From Aplectana chamaeleonis (taxonomy: Eukaryota > Nematoda > Chromadorea > Rhabditida > Cosmocercidae): 64,000 bases of DNA. The DNA is taken from contig JAPDOI010001436.1 in NCBI GenBank assembly GCA_029168955.1, positions 116,802-180,801 of the forward strand, in the 5' to 3' direction. A program made the position numbers and the translations under genes. Shown one piece after another: positions 39,530 through 52,079 of this stretch. Numbering within the stretch: position 1 is the first letter of the stretch; each line of letters starts with the position of its first letter. The notes below the pieces were generated by a model. That model worked only from the letters and a program-made list of their open reading frames with translations, did no database searches and had not been told where the DNA came from.

Positions 39530-39850
39530 TAGGGATAATGAAGAAACGAATCTGGGGTCCGTTTGTCGAAACTCCGAGGTTTATTGCGAGGTTGCGGTAG
39601 GTACATTGCGTGATTTAGGAGCAAAACCTACCATACTATTTCGAAAATCGATGAAATTCGTATTCGTTAACACCCTGAACAATTCCCACGTAGGAATTTT
39701 GAGCCGGATCTGAGACTTCGCCGAACTACCGTACACCCACAGTTATCTACCGCGATCTGCCGAAACTCAATAAATGACCCTCAGATTTGTGTTGAGCAAT
39801 TTCAAATAACCCGAAGAGAAAGATTTATAGCCTCGTGGGCAGCTTGATAA
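39530..39850. repeat. Dispersed repeat D, copy 2
   Basis: It matches the 35.9-36.4-kb copy through GGTCCGTTTGTCGAAACTCCG, GGTTGCGGTAGGTACA and CGTTAACACCCTGAACAA. It is non-coding. Confidence 0.6.
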
Positions 39851-40129
39851 GGATAGGGACATCGAGCGCAACATTCGACCGACTGTACAAAGAAAGGTCG
39901 AGGTTCACAAAGTCGATTTCTTCTGTTTCCTTCGCGAAGTCGACTCTTCTTATTTGGATCTTTACATAGTAAGATTCAGAGCAAATCTCGTTCAATGATG
40001 TCACCCTCCAGCTCTTTACAACTTACACCTTGGGATTTTCTGGGGCACAAAATTGAATGAGGAAGGAGTGTTCTCAACTTGGTTCGTAGGGTATGCAACA
40101 GGCAGTTTCAAGGCGATTCGTGGCGGAAT

Positions 40130-40472
40130 GGCAGTATATACGCTCTTGCGAATATTCGAATATTACCACCAAAGTTCGGCCGAATATTCAGAAAGAGCGA
40201 ATATTTTGATTTTACAGATGATCAGTCTTCGAAAAACGAATATTTTGGTTTTTTCGAATAAACCGAATATTGCGAAAAAGCAAATATTTGAGCTGTTTCT
40301 TTGAATAATTCGGAATATTCGGAAATAACGAATATCTTTGCTTTTCCGAAGTTGAATCGAATATTCGAAACGAATATTTTAATGATTCTCCGAATGAACC
40401 GAATATTCTGAAAAACGAATATTCGAAAATTCGAATATTTATTCGAATATTATTCGATTCGACCAAAGTATA
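40130..40472 (-). repeat. GAATATTCG-rich hAT-end-like repeat
   Basis: It consists of many CGAATATT words and ends ATTCGATTCGACCAAAGTATA. On the minus strand this starts TATACTTTGGTCGAATCGAA, the inverted counterpart of 34,847 (TATACTTTGGT). It may be the other end of a 5.6-kb element, but the flanking 8-mers (ACGCATAC and GTGCGTTG) do not match. Confidence 0.55.
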
Positions 40473-40512
40473 GTGCGTTGCTTCCCAGGGAGCGCGAAGC
40501 CTTTAGGGTGTT

Positions 40513-41005
40513 AGTCAGTGTTCACGATAAGAATAAGTTTTTCTCGCTTTTACGCTTACATTGAAGACGGTCCACATGCTGATTCCAATGATGTTTTGGA
40601 ATCGTGCAAGACCTTCTAGAAACGGAGTTATGGTTACCTCAAAAAATTGAGCTAGGAAAGCACAGGAAGAGTTATCCTAGGCTTGTAACTTCCGTCTTTT
40701 TGCAGCCGATGTAATGCGAGCTGACCTGAGTAAAGAGAAAAAGTTGGGAATGCAAAAGGGAAGAACGGCTGGCTATTGGATCGGAAACCATCGCTCATCT
40801 CACAATCTCGGAGCATTCATTTGTTCACGTCGTGGAAAGTGCTTCTGGGGTGTGACGAGCCGACGGGTGTCCAACTTTGGGGCCGTATGGGACCGTTCCG
40901 AGCTCATTTTTCTTTAGCTTTTTCAAAGTTAGGGTTGCGCTAGGCTCTCCGCAGCCGCCGATCTCCACCAAAAAATCAGGCATGGTTTTTATCGTGACAC
41001 TGCCT
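40513..41005. mobile_element. TTAA-target MITE (AGGCAGTG family)
   Basis: The right end ATCGTGACACTGCCT is followed by TTAA (41,006-41,009). The left end, AGTCAGTGTTCACGAT, is slightly decayed and lacks an intact TTAA. The interior matches the 54,768-55,233 copy (CATTCATTTGTTCACGTCG and TGCAGCCGATGTA). Internal frames are not conserved. Confidence 0.75.
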
Positions 41006-41253
41006 TTAAGCGAGTTTTTCCTTTCTTACCACATTTGCAAAGTGCTTAACATTTTTCTAGTTCACTAATGGATGATTGAATGATTTCTAGAATTACATCT
41101 GATTTTTTCCGGTTGGGATATGCAGTTTTCTTCTTTTCATCGTAAGTCATGCCCTTGTCCAGCTCTATTCAGATATAGAATCAAAATAGTTTTTGAAAAA
41201 ATAGTATGACTCAGCACTCAGTACACATTTTTGTTCTCCGCTTAGCGCATCCA

Positions 41254-41445
41254 CTACTCTCTTGTTGCATACCCCTCGTTGTTTTCTGTCACTTGAAACT
41301 CATAGTTCGCCTTGGGATGAAGTTCTCGATGGTAATACTTTCGGGGCGTAATGCCATAAAATCCTAAGAAACCTCCGTCGAGAAACTTTCGCGTTGTTTC
41401 TTTGCAATAACATTGAACTGCGTGGCTAGACATCCTCACTCTCAA
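41254..41445 (-). CDS. Candidate small protein, unrecognised
   Basis: On the minus strand an ATG at 41,430 opens a frame starting MSSHAVQCYCKETTRKF and continuing GGFLGFYGITPRKYYHREL and HPKANYEFQVTENNEGYAT before TAG. An earlier in-frame ATG is at 41,445. The amino-acid mix and third-base choice look coding, and the region is not one of the repeats listed here. Upstream, a pyrimidine-rich TTTTTTTTGGCTACTCAAG could be a splice acceptor. No domain is recognised and 60-65 residues is short. It may be a terminal exon of a larger gene or a chance frame. Confidence 0.35.
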   Translation of the reverse strand: MRVRMSSHAVQCYCKETTRKFLDGGFLGFYGITPRKYYHRELHPKANYEFQVTENNEGYATRE

Positions 41446-42281
41446 CTGTTCTTCTTCCCTTAGTTTGCGAAAGGACCTTGAGTAGCCAAAAAAACAATAA
41501 AGAGGGCAAGATTCGTTGGCGGTTCATTCGCGCATATCTGTTGCCATCTATCATCCAACGACAATGCCGAAATCTAAAATTAATACTCTCTATTTACCAC
41601 AGCTAATAGATTATACTGCTCATGTAGTACCGACAAAAACGGATCACTAAGGTCCGACTGTCATTATCTGATATTGTCCCTTACTGTCAATCTGTATCCC
41701 GTGCTTATACAGGATAGCTTAAGTGTTGGCCCTTGCTTTGTGTCCAACTCTTTTCACATGTTTCAGCTTTTGTGGTCATTTCTTCATACATATTATTTGT
41801 CTACTTTGATCTTAACTCCATTTCTGTAATCCATAAGTCTATCGTCTCGAACGTCCTATGAAATCAAAATCATACGGACAAACTACATAACTTTGAACTA
41901 AACTTCATCCGAAAAGGCTGCCAGCCCACGTGGTCGGCGTGCGTGTCGACTCGGCTGTCGGCAAGATATTTTTTGATCTTGGAAATCGATCAGCAGGAAT
42001 GTTTGACGAATTGTGAATAATAATCCAATTGGCGGTTTGCAGCCATGGGAAGGGCTCACCCGGATTGATGCCTTTGCAACGGCTCGCTTCCCGCACACGC
42101 CGACTACATGGGCGGACAGGGGTCCTATTCGGACAGACTTTACCTGCAATTGATCGCTATGTCACAAGCAGAACCACCAAGGGAGCAGGAAAAACTGATG
42201 AGTCGGAATTGATGTCAGTCCGATTTCACCAATATACTTCCTTCAAATCATGAAACCATAGTTCACCACAATGGGCTTCAA
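41446..42281. other. No gene recognised
   Basis: Unique-looking AT-rich sequence. The overlapping opposed frames near 41,900-42,250 show no features. Confidence 0.45.
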
Positions 42282-42660
42282 AGGCAGTGTTCACGATAAA
42301 TCGCGTTCTGTTTTTCCAGTGTGAAACACTATACTGACAAATGCTGAAGGGGATACGGTCGAAGAAAGCAGCAAAACGGGCCAGGAATCGAAAAAAAACA
42401 GCCGCGAAGTGAAGATTTCGTTAGTCCAGTATGCCTGCTTGCCCCCCCCCCGGTTCTGACGAGATTGTGGCGCCGCAAGTGGGAAGTTTTGATGGCAAGC
42501 ATCGCCAGCAAATGCGCCACGTCCAGCCTGCCGCCACAGCGCGCGCTATGGTGAATCGGGAAGGGCGCGTAAGCTCAGCTGTCTCACGCCCTGAACTTGT
42601 ACGTACGTAAGAAACCACTATTTTAGCTTATTCCTATGGGTCTCATTAGCTTCATTCTTA
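42282..42660 (+). mobile_element. TTAA MITE, left part, subfamily 2
   Basis: It starts AGGCAGTGTTCACGATAAAT and matches the left part of 48,185-49,448 (GGCCAGGAATCG, GACGAGATTGTGGCGCCGC). At 42,590-42,640 it runs colinearly through the point where the 48.2-kb copy carries its 812-bp palindrome, so it shows the empty state. No right TIR is found. Confidence 0.7.
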
Positions 42661-42683
42661 TGGATCCTCCTATCCGTACTTGA

Positions 42684-42960
42684 AGGCAGTGTTCACGATG
42701 AATCTTGTTTTTGAGTTTTAGTAGGAAACGCTACGTTTGAAGATGTTGGAGGGGGTAGGGTCGGAGAAAGCAGCGAAAACGGGCCAGAAATCGATAGGAA
42801 ACGGTCCGCGAAGTCATTATTGGCCCAGTACGCCTGCGTTAGGGCTGCCCCGCGCCCCTTTCGTTTACGAGCTTGTGGTGCCGCGGATCGTTTCTGGATG
42901 GCGAATCGCCAAGCACCTGATAATTCCAGCCATAGATCCGGATTTACGCACATTTTCGCC
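42684..42960 (+). mobile_element. TTAA MITE, truncated, subfamily 2
   Basis: It starts AGGCAGTGTTCACGATGAAT and continues with GGGCCAGAAATCGATAGG and GAGCTTGTGGTGCCGCGG, as in the 42.3- and 48.2-kb copies, then fades. No right end is found. Confidence 0.7.
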
Positions 42961-45900
42961 ATTATCTCACGTCTTTTTTTCAACAGGTTTTGATCGTTTA
43001 ATACAATGCTTGTTATAATGATCCCGTTGGTGGAAGTTTTAATCTCAGGAACGCCTCAGCAACTGATAGGATACATCAATTTTTTTGTGATTATTTGCCT
43101 TCGGTAAGTTCTGGGTGTTACCTAACTAACTAAAACCCGTATTTTGTATTTGTTACTCATTGACTTCTGACTGTTCAGAAACAGTAGCTTTCCATCGACC
43201 GTGTGAAACTTTTTCAGGACTTTATTTATTGTCCAGGTTGGCTTTCAAATCTCAAAAATATCTGCTAACATGAGTTTTTTTTTGTTATTTTAATTTTTTG
43301 GTTCTAATCTAAGTTTTAGTAAGGTGTGTTTAGTCGGGCTTTATCACTTCACTTCGAACCCTTTCTTCCTAAATACAGATCACCTTTTTCGGTTAGGACC
43401 GAATTTTTTTGTTCAGGCTAGGGAAAGTGGTGGGTACCTGGGTTTCTGGTTTGAGCAAAAAAATAATTCGAGCTAGAAATATATTTATGGAAAGGTCGAA
43501 GAAAATATACCAACAAACATATGCATCAAGTAAGAGAAACCTCCACAAAAAATATGTAAAAACACCCACATCCAGAAGGTTTTTTGGAAAGAATTGTTGA
43601 GCACAGTTTTAACAATAAAAAGTTCTGACAAAGTTCACTTATCAATGAGAAGCTTGCTGTATAGTTTAAGTTAGAGAAGGAAAAGTTATTAAGAACACAT
43701 AAAAAAGGTGGTTCTAGTCGGGATAGCACCGTGAAACGGAAGAAATATGGCTAAAAATTGGCGGCTTTTATCAAAAACAAACAAGAAAAAACTATTTTCT
43801 ACACGATCAGCTGATGAGGGGCGGGCGCAAAGCTCCTGAAGTTCGCATGAAACCGATGCGCCGTCGCGTGTCCGTAGTACTGGTCCGGCCATGGCACACT
43901 ACTAAATTTAACCCCTGAGCCGGAGGATACATGTATTCCACACCACAACCTAAAATTAGAAATTGGAAGCAAACCTTGTATTTGTGCACAACCTCCTAAA
44001 GTAATCCTACTAACGAAGTAATTCTGAACCCTCCTTCTGAACCCTTCCAATGCTTGGAGAGGGGAGTGAAGTACTTTGCAGTCACCGGTCCCTATTTATG
44101 GTTCATTCATGTCACTGAGCAGTCGGTATTTTCGACCTAACCATCTTTAGCGAATCTTCCACTTCAACTATTTCCCTTCCTACAAATGGGTCAAAGGGTA
44201 AAAATTGTTTCATCCATGTTCTACATCTCGATGAACCTCTAGTACTCTAGTAATACTCACTCTAAGAACAGGGAGACAGTGGTAAGCTAGTGTGGTCCTA
44301 CGTAGGCTCACGTAGTCTCATTGAGTTAGCAGACCATCAGGGCCGAATTTGCATTTATTTGTCGCCTGCAGGCTGGGTATGGTTAGCCTCTCGTAGCCTG
44401 CGTCCCTACATTTTCTGCCGATTACAAGCGTGATGTTTCTGTTTCCCCGCGCGAGCGTACCCTTACCCAGCCTACCAGCGATAAAATCCTTTGATGAATT
44501 TGGCCCCAGGGCGGACCTATTCTGTTTACGCTGGCGTATCCACATTTCCGGTGCTCTTTGGGCTCATCCGCTTTCGTTCCTAGATCATTGGTCCTGTTTT
44601 TGATTCAGACCATGATTCAAAACCCTCCTTACTCGAGCCCAGTGATCCACAAACGGGTTTGGTTTCTGTTCCTTCATATTCAGAATAGGACAGCCATTTC
44701 CGTTCGATTTTTTCTGTACCTGGCTGATTTTTTTCTCGTCTCCTAGTTCTCGACTGCTCTGTTCTCAAATGTATCGTAGCGCGTTATCTATGACGTCCAA
44801 TTAACTGAAGAAAAAAATTTTTCTTCCTCACGCACCGCACCATTTTCAAATGAACAATTGACAATCAACGTCCCCTCGCAACACAAGATAGAATCTATTA
44901 GACTGCCGCCATTTCAGACCACGAGAATCTGGATCACGCCATTTCAGACCACGACTTTAAAGTTCTCGGCTCAGGGAGACCCAATATAAAGTTGGGGCTC
45001 CATAAGCCAATATAAAGTCCAGGCTCACCTATGCTCTAGATTTTGAAAGAGAAAAGAAACTACGGATAATTGTGAAGTTTGGGTGAAACACCGGGTTGTG
45101 ACGTCATGGCGGCCTAGCGGGGCCGAGTTTTCCGAGAACTCACAACATACCCCTGGAGGTATTTCGTATTTTGACTTAGCTAAATAACTTGGCTATCTAG
45201 GCGTTGCATATGCGTCATATCAATTTGTGCGACAGCGCAACTACAACCCTCAAACAGATCCTTCTTAGCGTATTCGTTCAGCTTCGCATGCAGGCAATCC
45301 TATCTGATAACATGTCTGCAGACAATTAGGGCGAAACTGTGAAAGGAGCTCAAGGGGGCTTTGTACGAAATTACGTGATAAAAAATTGCTGGAGTTCACA
45401 TAGCAATGATGCATTTTTGTTATTACGATCAAGCCAATTGTACATGCGGGAGGGAACTTCAGATCATGTGTGCATACTCTGGGGCATTTCTGAAAAGCTC
45501 TCGATCTCGATTATCACCAGCAGCGGAACGCTGTGCCGTGGTAGAGCCGCCGCTTGCCACTGATGATAATCAGAGCTAGGAGCTCTTCACAAACTTCATA
45601 GTCCTTATATTGTACCTTTATTGCACTATTTTCGTTCGCTCTACTTCTTCAGCTCTGTACATGATTTATTGGATGTTTACCAAAGCCACTTTACTTGGAA
45701 TTCTTTCTGTACTGAGCTGTTACAGATTAAAATCAGCTCATGTGATTTTTCCGTCCCGTGCTGGCTTGTTGCTGGGTACGCGCGTTTCAGTAAAGGCAAA
45801 TACGAGGCGCATCAGCATCGTTATTCCCAACCAATTTGTTGCAGTCTACACATTATGCGGTAATCTCTGTCCATTACCGCATCAATACAGAAGGAGCTAC

Positions 45901-46340
45901 CATACTCTCAATTCAGTGGTACATATTTTCTGGGGTTTTCCGTCTTTTCTCAGTGTGCACTAGCTGTTTCCAGACCTTCGAATCATTCCTTACAAAATTA
46001 TACCATTTCGAGCGTGTATGCTTGCCTTCAAATAGGGACAAGACGCGCCGATGGATTTTACTCTCGAAATCCACGTACTTCCATTTTCATCGGTTTAGAT
46101 TTGTAGGGAGGTCTACTTCCGAACGATAGGCTGTCGGATGACGAGGATGAACGCGCAGAGAAACCTCGTCCACAAAAATTATCGCCGTTCAATTGAAAAT
46201 TTTGAGGGGCCATACCTTTCTTCCTAGTTTGTTTTTACGGATTCTGGAGGCACCAATGTGCTGATTCAGAGCAAAATCGTCTCTTAAGATAGGCGGAAAA
46301 ACTAAGAAACGATTCTGGAGGTTGGACAAAAGCCTCTTAA
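42961..46340. other. No gene recognised
   Basis: This 3.4-kb stretch has no supported gene. A CGCCATTTCAGACCACGA word is duplicated (44,909 and 44,938), and an AATATAAAGT word occurs twice near 44,990-45,015. Frames at 45,339-45,963 are unremarkable. Confidence 0.45.
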
Positions 46341-46720
46341 AGACACAGTCCAACTCCTGGGGTCTTTTAGTTTTTAGTTACCTTGTAGAGATGTTCATGC
46401 TGATAACAATGCTGTCTCCGGAATCGCTCAGAACACCCGCTACATTTGAACGGAGTTATGGGCCTCTCAAAGATTGTGAATCATAACGGCGAGAAATTCG
46501 TGGACGAGTTGTCTCTGGGCCTGTTTTTCTTCGTCATACGCAGCCATTGCACTGGGGCTGACCAGAATACGAAGCTAACACCGGATAACAATAGGGAGGA
46601 ACGTAGATTCTGGATCAAATTCCATTGGCTAGCATTGCCCCTATGGGAGCCCAAGAAAGCTTTGAAGTGGCGGAGCGAATGGGTGCTGATTTTGGGGGTG
46701 GGGGCGGAGGGAATGGCTGG
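46341..46720 (+). mobile_element. Degenerate TTAA MITE, subfamily 1
   Basis: It starts TTAAAGACACAGTCC and shares AACGGAGTTATGG and GTGGACGAGTTGTC with the 54,768-55,233 copy. The right end is not recognisable. Confidence 0.5.
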
Positions 46721-47716
46721 ACTCGGTTTTTCTCGCTTTTTCTGAAGAGTCGAGATTCCTTGTTTGGCGGGGATTGCCACATACAACGGCTGGACCATGA
46801 TATATCAAATTTTACCAACGAGCTTAGATCACAAGTGTCTTCAACGAATCGCCCAGTTTTCGCTGATATGTGTGTACCCGTGAGTGTCACCATCAGTTTG
46901 AGAACAATCTTTATTTTTCAGAATGTATCAAACTGTGGATCGACTGCGCTCCACGGAGTGCGTTTGGGTCAAAAGAAGCGCAAAGGCAAGACCCTAAGCC
47001 AGCCACTGGGCTGAGACGTACACAGCTCACTGCTCCTCAGGTATTGCGTTTGAAGAGGGCGAACGGGACACGTGGTTGCACTCTCAACCCGACTATCCTG
47101 TGAGCGACGGGAGAGCAGGTGAGCTGTTATTGATGGAAAAATCTTATGGAAAACCCTTTGTTTTCTCCATTTAATTAATGTATCTGAGTTACTGAACATC
47201 GAGAGAGGACGTTCTGCTAGTCCACTCTGAAAGGCAAGGTACAATCTCTCAGATAATGAATTTTGAGATTTGCGTGTAAATTGTGTAGAAGACCCTCCTG
47301 TATAACACGCGCCAGGTGTGAGATCTCAATACCTCCAAGTAAGCGAGATATAAGCGACCACCGCAGGCCTGACTCCCCTTCGCTCACCACCACAGGCTCG
47401 ACCCCTAACAGATATTTCGGACTCGATCGCGGCTCGATGGGTGGATGGTATTTCCAAAGAGTCGTCGTTCTTCAGTCCACTGACGGGCCGTCTCCTTATC
47501 CTGGCTTGCCCTCGCGCAACGTTTGCGAATGAAGAGAAATACAGGCCTAAGACAACTCGTCCACCAATATTTCACCCTCAGAATGTAGACATCTATGAAG
47601 AGCCTCAACTCTGTTCAAAGGGAGTCTTGAACGATATCAGAGATACCACTGTGATCAGCGTGTGACTCCAAGACAAGCATGAAATCTGAGTTAATTTTTT
47701 TTGGTGTCCTGTGCCT
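46721..47716. other. No gene recognised
   Basis: Overlapping frames on both strands of up to 129 codons, without motifs or splice support. Confidence 0.45.
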
Positions 47717-47720
47717 TTAA

Positions 47721-48180
47721 AGGCAGCAGAAACGCCCGAAAAAGTTGTTGAGATAACTACGCTACTGGGGTCGTTTGGCCCCTAGTAGAACGCTCACGCC
47801 GTTGGAAGCGTCAAAAACGCGTGAAAACTACTAACTTTGAGTCGAAATATTTCGCCAGTCACGCCAATGAGCTGCCAACCCCCTCAATATATGAATACGG
47901 TCACTTCGACTGGTTTTTGAAGCTTCCAACGAGGTGAGGGTTCTAGTACAGGCAGTGAGAGTCTCTCGGCTTCGCTATTCCAACCGTTTTGTCGTTAATA
48001 TTAGCTATTTCAACCGCTCGGGCAGAACTCGCCCAATTTTACCATATAACAAAAACAGCCGTGATTCCCGTATTTGCATGCAGTTTTCGTCGTTTTTTTC
48101 GTTAATTTTCCCTACTACTAGCTTCGAACCTTCGGTTTATGACATAGAATCGATACCATTTTTGAGCGTGTCTGCTGCCT
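47721..48180. mobile_element. TTAA-target MITE, AGGCAGCAG family
   Basis: It starts AGGCAGCAGAAACGC and ends GTGTCTGCTGCCT, with TTAA at 47,717-47,720 and TTAG at 48,181-48,184. Its arms also contain GTTGGAAGC and GCTTCCAAC in inverted order. It is 460 bp long and non-coding, and it directly abuts the next TTAA element. Confidence 0.75.
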
Positions 48181-48184
48181 TTAG

Positions 48185-49448
48185 AGGCAGTGTTCACTAT
48201 AAATTTCGTTTTTTGAGTTTTTGGTGTGAAAAACTACGCTGGCAGGGGGGACAGGGTCAGATAAAGCGGCGAAAACGGGACAGAAATCGATAAAAACGGC
48301 CGCGAAGGGGAGATTTCGTTAGTTCAGTACGTCTGCTTAGCCCCGTTCTGACGAGCTTGTGGCGCCGCGGACGTTTACGATCGCAAATTGACATGCAACT
48401 CCGCCTCGTGCAGCCTGATCGAATGGCGCACATTTCGCCACTGGCGCGCGCTTGCGGAAACTAGCAGGGATTGGGAACTCGTCCGCGCCCTGATCCTGTA
48501 CTGTGCTTATCAAAGTCCGCTCCGCGATTGCGTATAGAAACGCTTCGCAACTGCACGCGCTCGAGCCGGTCGAGTTTCTATTGCCGATCAGCTGACTGTT
48601 GGTGGGTTTCCTTCATTTTCTTAATTTTTCTCGGTTTTTTCTGTGACTAAACCCGTCCTTGTGTTCTTCTTCATGTATTAAAATGTTTTATCTACGTGCA
48701 CACTAATTTTTCTTTCCAGATGCCGTCGCAACAACTTCTAGGGCAGAAAAAATTTTCGATGGTAAGTAAATTTTTTTGTTCTCGTTTATTTTTGTGATTC
48801 TCTTCTCATTTTGTTTTTTTTTCAACAATCAAATCACATTTATGATTGTTTGGTCTCAGTTCTCCTCATGTGTTTGTTTTTTCAAGTATAGTTCCCGTTT
48901 AATTCCGAATTCGATCGACTTCGGAATGAAACCGGAACTAGCTTAAGAAACCAAACAATTATATAATTCACTGGAATGTAAGGAAGAAAAACAAAAAGAG
49001 AGCATTACAAAAATAAACGTGAAATGAAAAATTACCTACCGTTGTGAGTTTTTTCTCCCCTAGAAGTTGTTGCAGGGGGCATCTGGAAGGAAAAACTCTG
49101 TGTGCGTGTAGATATAACACTTCAATACATGGAAAAACACAGAAGGACGGGTCTAGTCACGAAAGGAACCAAGAAAATTAAAGAAAACAAAAAAAAACCA
49201 CCTTCAATCAGCTGATCGGCTGCGGCGCTAGATCTCGTCCGGCTCGAGCGCGTGCGGCCGTGATGCGTCTCGATACGCAATTTCGGATCCGAATTTGACG
49301 CAGAGAAGCACACTGCGTACATTAGAATTCGCTACTTTAGCTTATTTTAAGCGCTTTTCTTCGCTGTTTCTTCACTATTTGATAGCTCACGACCAACAAC
49401 CCCATTTTTGAAGTGAACACGAAGATAAAATTCATCAAGAACACTGCC
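48185..49448. mobile_element. TTAA MITE carrying an 812-bp palindrome
   Basis: The ends are AGGCAGTGTTCACTAT and AAGAACACTGCCT. The left flank is TTAG (shared with the preceding element) and the right flank TCAA, both one change from TTAA. Without the inner palindrome it would be about 452 bp, like the 475-bp copy at 53,314-53,788. Confidence 0.75.
48501..49312. mobile_element. Large foldback of the CTGTGCTT family with exon-like arms
   Basis: Two arms of about 400 bp are complementary, centred near 48,920 (AATTCCGAATTCGATCGAC region). The outer parts match the 279-bp MITE at 222-500. The inner parts hold, on each strand, TTTCTTTCCAG or TTCCTTCCAG, then an ATG stretch of about 42 nt (ATGCCGTCGCAACAACTTCT on plus, 48,721-48,762), then GTAAGT or GTAGGT. 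The 42-kb paralogue lacks the insertion. The right terminal bases are eroded. Confidence 0.75.
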
Positions 49449-52079
49449 TTCAATCTATATTGCCCAAATTTTGCAAATGCAAAAATCTTTTTGGACCTTA
49501 AAGTAACTCTACGCATCGGAAACATTTCTTCCTTTCGGCAATGCATTCACGAAAAGGATAGTTTAGTTCACTACCATGTCTCCATAGAAGTTCTTTTTAA
49601 AAGTTTGACAAGAAAAGGTGAAAAGCTTTGTCTCCCGAAACTATTTAGTTTCTCGAAGTCATACTTCAAACTCGTGGTGGATTATGATAACTAAATCCTG
49701 TCCACTACTGGCCACATCTCTTCATCGCCGACAATGTCTGTTATCGATACCGTGTTTCGTTGTTTATCACCGGTCGCCACCCGTGTGTCCTCATTCTTGC
49801 ATTCTCTCCTTCGTTTCGAGAGATTTCGCGCATGCTCGCTTCGCTCCTACCGCACAAGCACTATAACATCCATTAACTGTCACTTCTTTCATGTTTCAGT
49901 TATTGAACATTCATATTGTTATTGTAATAGGATGGTAATATGTATTTAACTAGTAAAATTAAAAGCCGTCTAAGAGCGCTGATGTTTGCTTGTTCAAACA
50001 CAGGCTTCTGGGAATATTTGAACCCTTTTGCTCATCTATATTTCAGTGTTGCCCTACATACAATAATCAAAATTTATTTCAAATCCTCTCACTGATGTTA
50101 TGAATATAGGAATGCAGCGTCCACGCAAATAAGCCGAGCTCTTGAATTTTCCTTAAGCAGATAGGCTCACTAAGTAATGGCATATAGCGAATACATAGTT
50201 CCTCCACCTCCTCAATTTTTCCCACAAAAGTCTTGCGGAGAATCCTAAAAACACATTCGACTTTTCGCTAAGCCCATTTGGTGCCCGTCTGGAACTTCCG
50301 TAATGGCTTTGCGCTTAAAACTTCTCTGGTGTCTAAATTTCTTCTGTCATTCATATTCCAAATTGTGGAAAAGTCGGAAGGTTTTGATGCACATGTTAGG
50401 TCGCCTCGTGCTGGATGATCTTGTTCCTTAGACACCCAGACCAATGTTCGGGCGGTCATAAACATACGGGGCGCAGTGTTGAAGCCACAGTTCCACCTCA
50501 GGAGTAAAATTTGATTATATAGTCCGCCCACAGTGTAAAGCATACCCTACTAAGCGCGGGATGTCAACTCGATGTTTCAAGGCAAACTGCACAATAGCAG
50601 GGCTCTTGTTTCCTTTTCCGGGGCGGTGTGCGCGGTTGAACTTCTAGTTTATTGTGGGCGGGGCCGACTTTCTCCCTGTACTTTCTCAGTTATTTGAGTG
50701 AATTGAGATCTCGCGCTTGGCAGGCTTTCTATCCACGGTGAACAGACTATTATATCGAATTTCATACCTGAGGTTGGAGTGTGTCTTCAAGTTCGCAACC
50801 TTTTGAACAATCGCACCCAAGCCTTCATGATCGCATTATCAACTTTTGATAGACGCCCTACGGCTAATCTACGCAGCCGACCGCACGCTCCACGGCTAAT
50901 CTATTCAGAGGGTTTCAAAACCAGGATTTTCTGTCGCATTAAAGAATTTCAAGATGCCTCATGTCTGCCCACTAGTGATAAATATAAATATAAATATAAA
51001 TGGTTTTTAGTACGGGTCTTCGAGCTATAATGGAAAGGAATTTTTTTTCGAGAAATAACAGAAAACAAAATCTCACACGCGGCTGGCGCGGCGGTCGCGT
51101 GCGCCTCCCACCAATCGCTTCAGACCGAGAGAAGAGCGCAGTGATTAGCTTACAGTATCGCCAGCACGTGATATTTTAACTGCCCGTGCCAGCCGCGGTT
51201 GAGATTTGAATGTTTCTTTCTAGAGGAAGCAAGCCGCTAACTTGACTGTAGATGATCGACGTGGGAAGCCTTTTCAGCCCACGGAACCGTTTTCATAAAG
51301 CTACGATATTATGGTTGCGCCAAATTGAGGCTTAAGGTCTAACCAACTGTTTCGACTTGGTTCAAACAGGATATCGAGAATAAAATCTCGACTGACGATT
51401 AGAGCACGTGCCTCATTTTTCAGCTACATAACTCCCGATTTTATGATTGCGATGCATTCAACAATGGGCTGAAAAACGCACAACGACTGCGCAGGAGCGA
51501 GTGGAGCCAACGCTGCGCTTTTTTGGAAGAAAAAAAAACGTCACGAAACGTCCTATCATTACATTCGTAGTATATATGTAGATGGTGTGAATTCGGGTAG
51601 GATCGTGACTTAGTTCATCTATTGCCCTCGGGGATTCACATCTGTTTTATCCATTACCGACGCAGTAACTTCTTAGCCTCTTCGATCCTGCAGTGATTGA
51701 CTCATCATTATACAATCTTGTGTCTTACATCTAATTTTGTGCAACAACATCTGCTCCTGTTGTATTCCAATGTTTGAATTTTTTGCTGAAGAAAAGGTTG
51801 TACGGTCGATTTGCTGACCGATGTGGTGCTTTTATTCAATCTTTTCAACACGAGAGTCTTACTCGAATAATGGATTCCCCGAGCAGTTCAGTGAAAGCGG
51901 GGCATCGGTGGTGCAGTGCGATATAGCGCTTCCTCGAAAAGGGAATGTGCTTGTTCAATCTCGCCAGGAGCCGAGCGGTTTGCGATGAACTCTGCACATC
52001 GAATAAACGTTTTTGACAATGTGTCCAATTATAGTAAAAAAAAAGTTGAGATCATATCCTTTTCTTATTCGCCTTACAG
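49449..52079. other. No gene recognised
   Basis: No supported gene in 2.6 kb. A short (TAAATA)n tract lies at 50,980-51,001. The region around 51,060-51,200 is GC-richer but has no frame. Confidence 0.45.
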
